The notes beneath the pieces are model-generated. The model did not search any database, was not told the DNA's origin, and saw only the letters and a program-made list of their open reading frames with translations. The position numbers and the translations under genes were made by a program. From Bugula neritina (lineage: Eukaryota > Bryozoa > Gymnolaemata > Cheilostomatida > Bugulidae), in NCBI GenBank assembly GCA_964035545.1, contig OZ037767.1:16053498-16117497 (forward strand): a DNA stretch of 64,000 nt. The letters run 5' to 3'. Below, piece by piece: positions 1 through 12,232 of this stretch. Every line of letters begins with the position of its first letter. Position 1 is the stretch's first letter.

Positions 1-1019
1 CACTGTTATGTTAAATATTCAGTATATTTCATCCTTCAAGTGTCTGTTTCCTTGATAAGATGGTATAGACATAACTTTAACTCACCGGTGTCCCACCTTT
101 TTCAAACCATTCCGCCTTTTTATAAGTGTTTTCTATGAAGTTTCCCCCTTTTAAAAAACACTATTTTATATTTATAAGGAAAATCTGGGACAGGTTCTTT
201 TCCCTAATAATTCTTTGAGTGTAAGAAAAGTCACTTAGTTTTTGACGACATGGAACAGTGTCTGCAACAACTTCAGTTATTAGCTTTGAAAGCATTGATG
301 CTGCTATTAAAAGCTGTGAGTTGATGATTATATATAACTCATTCATTTTAGATTCAGATTTTTTAGTGGAGCAAATATATCTACTAGGTATGCAGTAAAT
401 TGTTTATAGGGATCAGTTTGACTGGCTGCAAAAAATTTCCTGTTGTTTTTTGCTTTAAAGAAACTTTTTAACCTCCATTCGTAGCAGGAGGGGTATAGCA
501 GCTAGGGTTGAGTGAATATTAGACACATGGATGTAGAAGTAAACTTAGATTATAGAGTGTAGTGTGGATAAATAAGTGAACTAAATAAAACGAAGGTTTT
601 ATAGTTATACATATACATGTAACTTAGAATACAAGGGAAGCGCTTAGAGAGCTGGAAAAAACTGTGTGAATTTTTTAAAAATCAAAGCCCCTTTTAAGCC
701 CAAATTCTATACAAGGAGGAGCTCCCCTAGGGTTGGAGCTACTGCTTTAAATTTTTTAATTACATTATTCCAAGTGCAGTGAATAATGAGCTAACCATGT
801 GACATCTTTCTAGAATGTCCCTTTGTGTAAATTAGTGCTAGAGAAAGGTCAGCTATGATCAACTCAGATAGCAATACTTGAGACAGAGTCCAACTGTTTA
901 GTAATTACATAGTATCTGTATAGTGATACATCATCAACCTGTAGTCGCAGATAGTAGGTGTACAATATCATATCTAAAAGTATATTACTTTTATTAATAG
1001 TGTGATTTTATGTATACAG
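1..1019 (+). other. Intron of TRIM-like copy 1
   Basis: This stretch aligns by eye, almost base for base, with 29283-30296 and 49386-50399, the intron between the second B-box exon and the first coiled-coil exon in copies 2 and 3. No coding exon is seen in it. The RING and B-box exons of copy 1 must lie left of the window, if they exist. Confidence 0.8.
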
Positions 1020-3850
1020 AAGAGACAGTAGCATTCCATGACTTGGCATCTTTGGGTGATTTGTCTTGTGAGTTACGAGAAAGTCTGACTGGTGGAATAG
1101 AGACTCTGTCTGAGAAAGTTGCAGAGTTGACTGACATCTCAAAGGATGCCTGGAAAGGACTGAGTAAAATAGAAGATGAAGTGAAGAAGATGGTTGCCAG
1201 AGTAAACGCTGTAGCTGATGCTCAGGTATGCTGACATATGGTGATGTCATCTAATGTATTTCTGTTTGTCTGAAATTAGATTTTGCATTTGGTCTTTCAG
1301 TTGTAATCAGAAATGAATTTCATTTGTCATTAAAATTAACTGGCCATTAAAGCATTATCATTCTGTGTGCAGGTAGCAGTAGTCATGCATTCATCACATG
1401 TTACTCAGTGCAGAGGAACCTGCATGTCAATACAGGTGACTCACTCATCCTTCTGCAACTGTCAATCACTCAAACAGAAAGGTTGGCTGTGTGAGTGATT
1501 GACAGGTGTCAGGAGGAGGAGACTAGTCACATTATGTACTAACTTTCTGCTGTGTATTATGAAGTGTCATTGTATCCTTAGTTGGTGATTTGTCACTTTC
1601 ATTTCAAGTGTAGAGGTTGTGAGGTTCAGAGGTGGTTATCCTGTGTTACTATTTATTAGATAGAAAAGATTAGAAAGAGAGCTACAAACCTGAGGCTAGA
1701 AATATATGGATATTTGAAGAGCTGCACACAGATAGTGGATAGTTATAGAATAGAGCTGGCCTTGAGTAAGACAATGGGCAGACAGTCTCTGCTGGACACA
1801 GTACAACATGCAGTTGATAAGTTCAATGATGCAGGGATTGTGAGAGACTACAAAGAGATGAATGGGAAGATGGAAAAGGCTACAGATATTGGTGTAATAG
1901 AGAAGTGTGTACTTCCAGACAGCATCTTGGTACCAACATGTAGGTGGAGTCTATAAATAGTAACACTAACTATAAATAACTTTCTGCTTGTAATCAGTTA
2001 AATTGCTTTCATTGAATATTTTAATAGGAGAATAAAGAGAAGCCTCTGATAATTAGAAAAGTAGATAGGGTTTATTTATGAGAGAATTGAGTTTTGTTCT
2101 ACTTTCACATTATGAGACATTTCTGCAGTGTTTCAGAGTTTATGATGTATAAGTGAGCCGCTAAACTGTGTTATGCTGACTACCCGCTGTCAGTATTAAC
2201 AAAATATTCTCACTTAGACCTGTGCATCACACAGCAACTTGTAGTAACTACAGACTGCTTGTATTTAAAATATCTTTTCATTTTAGGTTTGAAAAGCTGT
2301 TCCCGACCTCCTCAGGTGATTAGATTTTCAAGTTATAGTATTGTTGTTTTGTTGTTGCAGACAGTGAAGACAGTGTGGGACTGAAGCTGCTGCAGCCACC
2401 AGCTTCTCTACAGTTTGATGGACTTCCTGTACGTGGAGAGTGTCTCTCAGTAAACATCTCAGCTGATGGACATGTGATGTGTCAGACAGGAGGAGGTGGG
2501 ACACTACAAGGTGTAGAAGTAATAAATAGAGACTCTCTGGATACCATCAGCTCGGTGAAGGACACCAACACTACAGAGTGGAGGGAGATAATCCAACCTG
2601 AAGGGGTGATGGTTGGCAGCTGGTATAACAAGAAGGAGAAAACAGCTGAAGTCTCACTTCTTGATCCAAACTCCTTTGAAAAGTCTCGCTCTGTCTACAA
2701 GCAGTCAGCAGATGGACTCTTTCCTTACTATAAAATAGCTCAGCACCTCTCTCTGGTGTATATTGTAGACAGGAGAGAGAAACAGCTGGTAGTCTGTGAT
2801 CTAGTTGACAATAAAATACAGAAGTTTCCTCTTCCTGAGATGGAGTCCCCTCGACCTGTATGCATCCTCCCAGACTCAACTCTCCTCATAGGAGACTACA
2901 CTGCACATGGTAAAGTGAGAAGATATAAAGCGGAGAACACAATTCTCACTCTAATGTGGGAGTTTCCTCACACCTCAGAACCAACTGGTATTTCCTTTGA
3001 TCCAACATCTGAACTGATTCACATCTGTACACTGAGAGGACCTCTCTTCATCCTCTCACTTGAAGGTAAATACTCTGTTTATTATAGTAAGTTTAGTTAT
3101 TTTATATATAATTATGTTAGTGTAGAGGATAGGGACTCCATACTGCGAAATGAGTTGGTGGCTGCAAGGGGTTCAAACCCACCTATCAGAATGTCTATAG
3201 TTAGTATACTATGGAAGTGTTTTACAGTAATTTTAGAGGTGCTCAGTCTAGCAACTTTACAGACTGCCAACTACACATGAGTTATGAGTTTTAGTTTGAC
3301 TTCAGTCTAGTGCTGCAATTGTTTTGGTCATCAGATAATTTAAAGATAAATAATTTAATACTTTTTGACCCGCCATCACTGAGACTATTGTAATTTGATG
3401 ATGGCTGGTAGACAGTGTTTGCTGGTGGGACTCAGGTGGCTGTGGTTGGTTCTTGTCAAGTATTTAATATGTGATAATGTTGGAGTAGCTGCAGTAGTAT
3501 TAGAAATAGACATGCATGTGGGCGTGTTCTTGCTAAAGACCGCAGGCTAAGTTTGTGGGTCAAGGTCAATACATTAGTATAATGAGACACTATTTTTTTG
3601 CTCTGTTTGAATATTTACTTCATGCATATAACCTGCTTAGTTCCATCTTTAAAGGAAGTCTGTCTGTTTTTCTCAATGTATACCACCTGCTACAAAAATG
3701 TTATTATTTACAGGTCAACTGGTGCTTACAGTTCCCAAAGAAAATCTTGGCGTGCGTTGCCTGGTGTATGACATTGCTGTGTATAACAGAGACACAGTGT
3801 TTCTAGCATGTGGATTTTATGGTCTAAGGAGATACACAATAAAATACTAA
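1020..3850 (+). CDS. TRIM-like protein copy 1, 3' part (coiled coil and propeller-like domain)
   Basis: Four exons are visible: 1020-1225, 1660-1939, 2361-3065 and 3714-3850 (stop TAA). Phases agree across all junctions; the 1939 donor is the T|GTAGGT site, which keeps the next exon open. The first two exons encode a charged coiled-coil-like region. The last two encode a propeller-like domain with recurring hydrophobic and Asp-Gly strands, ending in RRYTIKY. The RING and B-boxes are outside the window. Compared with copies 2 and 3, the 2361-3065 exon is 15 nt longer (five extra residues in a Gly-rich turn). The intron after 3065 is short, because about 370 bp present in copies 2 and 3 are missing and a SINE-like block lies close to the donor. 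By family, a TRIM protein would be a ubiquitin ligase whose propeller binds the target. Confidence 0.8.
3118..3470 (+). repeat. tRNA-derived SINE-like block (copy 1)
   Basis: A box-A-like TAGTGTAGAGG at 3118 and a box-B-like GGTTCAAACCC at 3170-3180 are spaced as in a tRNA promoter. The block runs to TTTAATAT at 3470 and matches 53206-53556 in copy 3. It is absent from copy 2. In copy 1 it begins about 50 bp after a splice donor because the DNA between has been deleted. Confidence 0.55.
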
Positions 3851-5720
3851 ACTTATCAGCTACAGTTTACTTATAATCAGCTCAGTGAGGTACTGAGAGA
3901 TAAAATGGATATTTGTCATCAGCATAATTATATTCATTACAATTCAATACACACACTAATGATTGTGTCAGGTATATTATACTGTGTGTTTCATTTACAC
4001 TGTAATTATACTTTTGTATATTATTCCATGTTCAACAGAACTTGCACTGCTTATATGCATTATTTTATGTTAATTGTCATGAATTGTAGTTATTTTTAAG
4101 ATATTTGACTGTATAAAATATGTGTTGCCATTTTACTATCTAATAAAGTTTATTTGTTAGTGAAAAGATATTTTGTTTTCATGTCTCATTAGCTTTAGTT
4201 CAAGTTGAGTTTGGTTATTAAAAAATAATCTTTACTGGAGCAGTAACTGTAAATGACTAGCCTGTGGGAGAATGCGTTCACTGAATTGACATGCAGGTGC
4301 AAGTAACTCCAACATGACTGAGCAAATTTTTCCAACCATATATAAAATACATTCCACTGCTGTGTATACAACAGCATTGAGTAGCCAATCAAATTGTTTC
4401 TTGTCATGCACTACGAAAGCTGATAAATAATATATAAGGCAATCAACTAAATATAAACAATTGGTACTCTACACATGAGCTGTCTGTAATGCAGTCGCTT
4501 TGTAAAATGTATTTCATTTGATAAGTTTAGCTAATTGGTTGCAGTTTAATTATGGTGTGTTGCCCATTCACCTGGTAGAAATATACTGTGTACTGACAGA
4601 GGACAACTCCTAAGCATGTATAAAGGCATCCTTTTAGTAAACAAGATATTGCAATGATACCATCTGTCTGGACAGTTGTGTTCTCTTGAAACAGCTTAGT
4701 GCTCTTGTGTAAATTTCAACTTATAGTTCCAAAAAGATGATGGTATCAATTACATGTAAACTCAACTTTTTTAGGTATAGGCATTATAATAGGGAATTTT
4801 ACTGATGTGTTTGTAATACTTTTACCTGCAAGGCTGATTACATTATAAATTGTTTGATCTCATCCTGGAGTTGTGTCCCCAAATAGTTTCAGTAAGCGTA
4901 CGCTCAAGCTCAAAATTTTTAAAAACCTGTCCCAGGAGCGACATGCTTACATGTGTGCAGGTGTACGTGCATAACTTATATAGAACTCTACATTTTCAAA
5001 TGCAAATGCATTATTAGGCTATTAATCAGATACAGGCTTCATCTGGTCATGTAGAGTCCAGCCAATCAGAACTGTGTGAAGTCTGTAGAACTTTGAAGCT
5101 ACCCAATTGTCAAAAACAACCAGCCCATTCACTACTATATCAATAACAAAAACCAAGTGTGTTTTGCCAAAACAGATGTGGTTGTGGTCGAATTCCACCA
5201 GGGTCCTTTTTTATACTTGCATTTGTGATTTGCATTTTTTGAGCACATAATTTAAACATTTTGAAAAATTAACTGGTGATTCATAAATTTAAGATATGAA
5301 ATAAAATAACGCATGTAATAAAAGTTGCACAGCTATATCTTAGAAGCATGCATTTTGCATTTGAACTTGCAGAAATTTACATAAGTTAATCTAGTGGTGA
5401 GAATTTTAGAGTTGGGACAAGGTAGTAAATGTACCAAATTTACATGATCTATTGTAATATGATATAATTAATGAAGTATATAAACAAATCTGAGTTAGAA
5501 TTAATTTAAAGAGGCACAGGTTAATTTTGTTTTTTAGTATTTGTCATAATTTAAAGCTTTCGTTAAGTATGTTTGATCTATTTCAACCATAATAACATGT
5601 TTATAGGAGTTCAACATTTTTTGGAATGCCAGTGCGGTCAGCGTGATAAAATCCATGACTATATCTGTTCATTTTATAATATAGGTTTCTCATGAAATTT
5701 TACTCCGACTTGTTTGTTGT
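3851..5720. other. 3' flank of TRIM-like copy 1 and spacer
   Basis: A polyadenylation signal AATAAA lies at 4142-4147, about 290 bp after the stop. Bases 3851 to about 4715 match the 3' flanks of copies 2 (to about 34320) and 3 (to about 54810). From about 4716 to 5720 the sequence is A+T-rich and I see no gene or recognisable element. Confidence 0.6.
4142..4147 (+). terminator. Polyadenylation signal, TRIM-like copy 1
   Basis: AATAAA about 290 bp after the stop. It is conserved at 33733-33738 (copy 2) and 54225-54230 (copy 3). Confidence 0.6.
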
Positions 5721-6003
5721 TGAGTTACAGTATAACTTTGGGGAGCATTCAGAAAAGCTATAGAGATTTTTTCTGCAACATCATATATTAAAATTCTAAC
5801 GAATAAAGTTAGTTTAGGATAACCTAAAAAAGTGCCATCTTCTAGTACATCAGTGGCTGGAAAATAGGTTTAGTCTTCCCCCACAACAAAGTGTGTTAGC
5901 TACAGCCATTGATGTTAATAAGTCATATTATAGATACTTTGCAATTTAATTTATTGGCTTTCTATCTTATTGATAGTTGAATGTTCCAGAAAATGTTATC
6001 TAC
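5721..6003. repeat. Mosaic of two duplicated fragments
   Basis: Bases 5721-5905 are a diverged copy of sequence also at 12960-13150 and 41190-41385. They run directly into about 100 bp (5890-6003) that match 8940-9048 and 58552-58650, downstream of the BUB1-like genes. The join lies at a shared GTTAGCTACAG-like stretch. This is junction debris of the local duplications. Confidence 0.5.
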
Positions 6004-6398
6004 AGCACAAGCAAGCTCACGCCCGGCCAACATTACCGCCAAGTTATTAAAGTCAATGTGGCACTTGTGTCGCTGCGGGAATGACATTCCCAAGATGGTG
6101 TCCTGCTGAAGCTGACTGACGATGAAGGTCTCACTGATCACCTGATCACAGACTTTACCAGTCAGTTCTATCACTACACGAACCCGTCCGCCAACGTGCC
6201 GTGTTCCCCTTCATATGGCTCCAGGTTCGCCCTATCTCCGGCATTGAGTGTGTCAAAAAGACACCGGCTCAGAAGATTTGTGGTGCACCCAGTATCCAAC
6301 AGGAAGGTGACAGCTTTGCCGGCAAGTTTACTGAGCAGGAAATAACTGCTTCCATATGGCTGAGGGCTCACTGAGCGGTTCGTCTCCGGACGTGACAC
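5962..6398 (-). pseudogene. Gypsy-like aspartic protease fragment
   Basis: Two abutting minus-strand frames (6398-6174 and 6174-5962) carry a retroviral-type protease. The active-site motif FLLDTGCTTNLLS is visible, followed by a segment resembling the second half of the domain (TILGMSF, DF, AGRELACA). The frame then runs into spacer DNA at about 6003. The phase change near 6174 and the loss of everything downstream mark it as dead. Confidence 0.65.
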
Positions 6399-6761
6399 TT
6401 TATGTGCATGAAGTCAGGGATGCACCTGCGCTTTCCGGTTGCGAGGGGGTCGGCGACGTTCAGTGGGCAACCGAGTGACATCTCGGCCTTGCTTGCATGG
6501 CCGAGTGAAAGCATGGTCCTGCTCACTCATGTGTGAGCAGCCAAAGGAAATCTCGGTCTTGCCCCCACTCTTCGTACGCGCCCTTCTTCTTCAAAGCAGT
6601 TTTTGAGTGGCCAAGTGGAGATTTTAGCGAACCTTGCGGTCTGCTAACTCTCCGTGGGACTTGCCACTCTGATGAAAGCGGCCTCATCACTCGATTGAGC
6701 TTGAGCCTTGGTCGTGGCCTTGGTCTCAGAGGGTTAAACCGAGGCCCACGGTTGGCGAAGT

Positions 6762-7539
6762 CTACCGTGGGCCATTGTCGTTTAACTGTTTCCTCCCACC
6801 GTGGGGGCAGTTCCTCAAGAGGTGCCCACCACTACCACAACCCCAACACACAGGAGTTCGCCTGCCGACGGCAGTTGTCGGCGACCTAGCTGGTTGCTCA
6901 ACTGCTGACTGTCGGCGGAGATGCCTGTTTTTGGCCAGCAGCTCTTGAACCAGGCTCGTCGTTAAGCCTGTCGGCTTGTCGGCTGCCGCCGTGGCCACGT
7001 GGCCAACATAGCGGATGACGGCAATACGCTGTCGTCGGCTTCTACTTGCTGTACAGTTGCCCCAGGCCGGCACGTAATGTCAGCCTGGAAATACGCATAC
7101 CCAGGCCGAAGAGCCCGCTTCATCGTCTTAACTTCGGCTACCACCAAATGCCTTTTTAAGCCCATGTTGTTGATAGACTGGAGGAAGACATCTAGTGCCA
7201 AACTCTGTTGACCTTCTGCAGGCAAGTCGCCATAAGCAACCGTTCTACCACGGTTGCGGAAGGTCTCAAGGAAGTCTTCAGATCTCTCCTAAGCCCCTGG
7301 AGATCTCGAGCAGTGAGCTCAAACCGGGCTTTCAACGCATTGAAGATGTCGCCGACATCCTGACCAATATCATAAGGTTTGGCTGATCCCGTCAGGCACA
7401 ACCACAGCTGGATCAGAGCAATTCGGGCAGGCCATCGGCAGATGGCTGCTACATCTCTGAACTGGGTGATAAATTGCTCCACATCTTCTTCTCCTGAGAA
7501 GGTGGGAGCCCGCAAATGATACCTGTCCATAGGCAGCAC
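6762..7539 (-). pseudogene. Decayed Gypsy-like gag
   Basis: Three overlapping minus-strand reading frames (7539-7192, 7225-6962, 7073-6762) carry successive pieces of one gag protein, so there are at least two frameshifts. The first piece contains RYHLRAPTFSGEEDVEQFI, matching RYRLKAPNFTGEEAVEQFI in the gag at 21691. The last piece contains a CCHC zinc knuckle (CWGCGSGGHLLRNC). A gag of this type would form the particle shell around the element RNA; this copy cannot make an intact one. Confidence 0.7.
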
Positions 7540-7589
7540 TGGGCCGCCTATGACATCCTCTATAAATTAATCCCACAGCTGCCACCACC

Positions 7590-7970
7590 GTTATTAATTT
7601 GCGCATTCACTTATTACAGGTTATTTAGAGCTAATGCAATGTTGCAAAGTTAAGAGTAAGAAAGAGTTTATATGCATGAAAGATAAACAAGTACCTAATT
7701 ACTACACAAGTAAGAAAAGCATTACATAATTACTGGTAGCAAAACATGACTTATCTAATTCAACGCTACAAGTCAACTGCGCTCATCCAAGCGCGCTGTC
7801 AATCAACTCTAATTAACCAGCCTCCTGTAGGTCATAAGCTGCTGTCCATTGTATGAGAGTTAGTGGGTGCTGTACCAGGCTAGATATTCATCCCTCTAGA
7901 ATGCTTGGAATGCTAAAGATACATTTGGAGTTGCCTGTTCGATATATACACAAAAGATAAAACTCCTACA
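7590..7970 (-). repeat. Probable 5' LTR of the Gypsy-like fragment
   Basis: The minus-strand sequence opens with TGTAGGAG at 7970, like the TGTAGTGA start of the LTRs at 21381 and 25206. It ends just before the GGTGGTGGCAGC primer-site-like motif. The terminal CA is not preserved, so the inner boundary is approximate. Confidence 0.5.
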
Positions 7971-9096
7971 ATATTAATATAGAACTCAATTCTGTTTTAA
8001 CCGCTAGATAAAACAGTAGATGAAACGTACAGGGTGTGTGTTTTGACTAGTTATACTCTAAAATTACAGCGAGTTAAACTTTTCATGAAATTACATGTAT
8101 CTCCTATAACCTGATAAATCTATTAAACTTGTTTTAAAATATTTGAAAGTTTGCTTATATGTTGGTGACATTTTGAAGGGATAATGAGAAACAGGGATGG
8201 GTTTATAATCTACTAACAGACAAAGTGCAAAATGCTACTAGTGATCTGGTGGTAAGAGTGCTGATGATTATAGCATATAAACATATGCATGTAGAGGCAA
8301 GGTACATTTGGCTACACCAGGAATATCAGCTAACTGTTATTACTTCTAGTTCACAAAAAAACTCCAAGTAATTTGCCTGAGCAGTAAATTATTCATTTGA
8401 TTTGATAGTTACCTGATTGTATTAGTGTGTATGGATAAATGACACTTTATTTAGTTGTATTATTTGAACTAATGAGCCTTTCATACATCTTCTACCTGAC
8501 AATTATTATGTATATTCAATTTTCTTATAATAAAGAGATTTTCAGCGGAGTATTTTAAGACAGTTTATATAACATGAAATACATATCCAAGTTCATATCT
8601 GCACTAACACTATCAAGAACAAGCATGAGAAATCTAAAGGTTTTGCATAATATTTATTTACATGGTGGGAAAAGAAGTTTACATTTCAGCGCATCTGTTT
8701 CAGTAACATCTCAAGTAGATATCAGCGTATTGACAGGCAAAGAAATCAAGTTGCTATGTTGACCAATAAACAAACCCCATACATAAGATGATGAGACAAC
8801 TCTCAAAAAATGTCATATAATAGTATATGATATAAATAATAATCAATGCAATAATCGAGAAGGTAAAACAATATTTACAACAAGGTACAGCAATTGGTAG
8901 GATGAAATATAGATTGTGATGTATTATAAAGTGTACTAGCTACAGCCATTAATGTTTATATAACTTCATATTATCGATACTCGGCAATTTAATTTATTGG
9001 GTTTCTATCATATTGATGGTTGAATGTTCCAGAAAATGTTATCTGCAGCAAATATATTACCATACAAGTTGAAGAAAGAATATCTGCAGCAAAATC
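7971..9096. other. Duplicated spacer downstream of the BUB1-like pseudogene
   Basis: This matches about 57600-58708, on the 3' side of the second BUB1-like gene. A plus-strand ORF at 8574-8762 (62 codons) is kept as 63 codons at 58186-58377 with a 3-bp indel. It has no recognisable domain and the two copies are too alike to test coding constraint. Nothing else is seen. Confidence 0.5.
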
Positions 9097-9610
9097 TCAT
9101 TTCATGATGGAGTTTATTCGTTTATACTCTTTGTTATACTCTTTCACGTTAAACTCAGCTTCAAACCTTTCCCTCCATTCACACACTGAAGGTATCCTGT
9201 CACATGACTCTATGTTTAGCAGCTCTGTAAACATCTCCGCCCATAATCTCGACTTGCATACTCTGGAGAGGAGAAAACTCCATATAATAATTACATAATT
9301 CTCGCTACTCCAAATAGTATAACAGCAATGTTAATACATGTAATGCAGCTGTTGACAGAAAGTATCAATGAAGCTCCTCACCATCAAACTTATTATTACA
9401 ACATAAACTGCTGGTAGAACAATTTCTAATATCAGTGAGAAAACTTGTGCCAGCTACAAGCCTACCTGTGCAAATTGAACTTGGCTGGTTGCCAAAGCTG
9501 GCCATTGTATGTGACAAGCATGTAGTTTTCGAAGAGTAGAGTGTACACCGTGCCCAGTATTCCAAACAGATCCGTCTGAAATATGCATGATACTGCTGGG
9601 AATACAGTGT

Positions 9611-9757
9611 CAGTAATACAGTAATACTAGCTGAGTAATACAGTAATACTAGCTGAGTAATACAGTAATACTAATTGAGTAATACAGTAATACTAACTGA
9701 GTAATACAGTAATACTAGCTAAGTAATACAGTAGTACTATAGCTGAGTAATACGAGA
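9611..9757. repeat. 22-bp minisatellite in a BUB1-like intron (copy A)
   Basis: About six to seven imperfect units of 22 bp, built around GTAATACAGTAATACTAG, fill the intron between the DFG exon and the TDLFG exon. The matching intron of copy B (59306-59600) holds about twice as many units. Confidence 0.9.
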
Positions 9758-9924
9758 CAGTACCTGGTAAGTCCAGGGTCTCTGTGTCTTCATCTCGATG
9801 CACATGAACCCTTCGGTCTCGTTCCTCGAGGAAACTTAGACATGTCAATACCTCTGCCAAAGTCTATCAGCTTTATGCTGGATGAGGAGAACGGCTTTTC
9901 GGGAAATACTTCGGGACTACACGG

Positions 9925-10815
9925 GGTAGAGTATACAGAGTACACAGAGTAGAGTATACAGAGTACTGTATACAGAGTATACAGAGTAGAGTATACAGAG
10001 TAGAGTATACAGTATACAGTATACAGAGTATACAGAGTAGAGTATACAGAGTAGAGTATACAGAGTATACAGAGTATACAGAGTATACAGAGTATACAGA
10101 GTATACAGAGTATACAGAGTATACAGAGTATACAGAGTATACAGAGTATACAGAGTATACAGAGTATACAGAGTATACAGAGTATACAGAGTATACAGAG
10201 TATACAGAGTATACAGAGTATACAGAGTATACAGAGTATACAGAGTATACAGAGTATACAGAGTATACAGAGTATACAGAGTATACAGAGTATACAGAGT
10301 ATACAGAGTATACAGAGTATACAGAGTATACAGAGTATACAGAGTATACAGAGTATACAGAGTATACAGAGTAGAGTATACAGAGTATACAGAGTAGAGT
10401 ATACAGAGTATACAGAGTAGAGTATACAGAGTAGAGTATACAGAGTATACAGAGTATACAGAGTATACAGAGTATACAGAGTATACAGAGTATACAGAGT
10501 ATAGTATACAGAGTATACAGAGTAGAGTATACAGAGTAGAGTATACAGAGTATACAGAGTATACAGAGTTTACAGAGTAGAGTATACAGAGTAGAGTATA
10601 CAGAGTAGAGTATACAGAGTAGAGTATACAGGGTAGAGTATACAGAGTATACAGAGTATACAGAGTATACAGAGTATACAGAGTATACAGAGTATACAGA
10701 GTATACAGAGTATACAGAGTATACAGAGTAGAGTATACAGAGTGGAGTATACAGAGTAGAGTATACAGAGTAGAGTATACAGAGTAGAGTATACAGTGTA
10801 GAGTATACAGAGTAT
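9925..10815. repeat. 9-bp minisatellite in a BUB1-like intron (copy A)
   Basis: A long array of GAGTATACA, broken at intervals by a GTAGAGTATACA variant. It fills almost the whole intron between the catalytic-loop exon and the DFG exon. Because the unit is a multiple of three and lacks stops on the minus strand, it gives long Tyr-Ser-Val repeats that are not real proteins. Confidence 0.95.
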
Positions 10816-11373
10816 AACGACACTTACAACCCACAGAAGAGGATGTTGTCTGGCTTGATGTCTCCGTGAATTATCTTACAACGGTGCATGACCTCTACAG
10901 CATGCAGTAGCTCGATGGTGACGTACATGACTAACGACTCCGGGATCTGTAAACAGCAGACGTAGACATGACTGAGCAGTGAGCAGAGTAGAGTGCAACT
11001 CATAAACTGAACAGCCAATGAGAATACAGACACACGCCAAACAACCAATAAGAACGCAACTTACTTTACAAGAGTTGGCCTTCATGCCGTTGACGAGGTT
11101 GAGAAGAGAGCCGAGGGGCACCAGTTCGTTGACCATTAGGGATCCGTCGGAGAAGAAGACGGAGTGGGTGATGTCCATCAGCTTGCTGCCGATATCTCTC
11201 TCGATGTCTTCGTCCATGCAGGATACTCGCTGCCGCAACTCCTTGCAGATGTACAGTTCCCACGGGCAGCTCGGCTTCTGTGCCTTCAAACATACATCGT
11301 CACTCTCGGAGAAAGCTGTAGAGTCAAGAGTGTTGCACATGGATATTTTACCTGCGTAGAGAGACATACTCGT

Positions 11374-11964
11374 GTAATATAAACATATACTGGTGTAATA
11401 TAAACATATGCTGGTAATACAAACATATACTAGTAATATAAAGATATACTAGTAATATAAACCTATACTGGTAATAAAAACATATACTAGTAGGTAATAT
11501 AAACATATGTTAGTAATATAAACTTATACTGGTAATATAAACATATACTAGTAATATAAACCTATAGTAGTAGGTAATATAAACATATACTAGTAATATA
11601 AACATATGGTAGTAATATAAACATATACTAGCAATAAAACATATAGTAGTAATATAAACATATGCTGGTAATATAAACATATAGTAGTAATATAAACATA
11701 TGCTGGTAATATAAACATATAGTAGTAATATAAACATATACTGGTAATATAAACATATACTAGTAATATAAACATATAGTAGTAATATAAACATATAGTA
11801 GTAATATAAACATATACTGGTAATATAAACATATACTAGTAATATAAACATATACTGGTAATATAAACATATACTAGTAATATAAACATATAGTAGTAAT
11901 ATAAACATATACTAGTAATATAAACATATACTGGTAATATAAACATATACTAGTAATATAAACA
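11374..11964. repeat. 19-bp minisatellite in a BUB1-like intron (copy A)
   Basis: About 30 units of TAATATAAACATATACTAG and close variants fill the intron between the glycine-loop exon and the LKAQKP exon. The last unit stops at the 11967 splice donor. Confidence 0.95.
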
Positions 11965-12105
11965 TACCCAAGCTGGTGGATCTGTCAGCAGAAGTGACGA
12001 TAGCCTTGTAGGCAACGGCGAAACCCCCAACACCTACAAACATCGTGACAAGTAAATATCATATCCTAGTCTAGTCATGTGAATCTTTAGTCTACTTGCA
12101 TAGAG

Positions 12106-12232
12106 AGAGCACCTGCACACAGAGAGCACCTGCACACAGAGAGCACCTGCACACACAGAGAGCACCTGCACAGAGAGCACCTGCACACAGAGAGCACTTC
12201 CACAGAGAGCACCTGCACAGAAAGACCACCTG
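12106..12232. repeat. 17-bp minisatellite in a BUB1-like intron (copy A)
   Basis: Seven to eight units of AGAGAGCACCTGCACAC and variants lie in the intron just upstream of the glycine-loop exon. The copy-B array at 62459-62675 is longer. Confidence 0.9.

Larger units (their letters stand above)
6004..7970 (-). mobile_element. 5' fragment of a Gypsy-like LTR retrotransposon
   Basis: Read on the minus strand, this holds a probable LTR (7970 down to about 7590, starting TGTAGGAG), a primer-site-like GGTGGTGGCAGC, a decayed gag, a zinc knuckle and the start of an aspartic protease. It stops abruptly at about 6003, next to duplicated spacer. Reverse transcriptase, RNase H and integrase are missing, and no second LTR or target-site duplication is visible. 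Its gag clearly resembles that of the LTR element at 21381-26772. The G+C content is well above that of the flanks. Confidence 0.75.

Noticed and set aside
1360-1440. Extra exon after TGTGCAG near 1371 in the TRIM-like gene.
   Set aside because: The stretch is disrupted by a MITE in copies 2 and 3 and has no open frame there; direct joining of 1225 to 1660 is in phase.
8574-8762. 62-codon plus-strand ORF, kept as 63 codons at 58186-58377 through a 3-bp indel.
   Set aside because: No domain, no splice or promoter context, and the duplicates are too young for conservation to mean much.
9020-9298. Plus-strand ORF of 92 codons (also 58632-58931).
   Set aside because: It is antisense to the last BUB1-like exon and its intron; the minus strand has the recognisable protein.
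9873-10834. Two long minus-strand reading frames with endless Tyr-Ser-Val or Tyr-Thr-Leu repeats (also 59894-60664).
   Set aside because: They are translations of the 9-bp intronic minisatellite; the flanking splice sites remove it as an intron.
11510-11908. Hydrophobic Tyr-Ile repeat ORFs, also at 61370-62420.
   Set aside because: They come from the 19-bp intronic repeat between two kinase exons; no independent start or homology.
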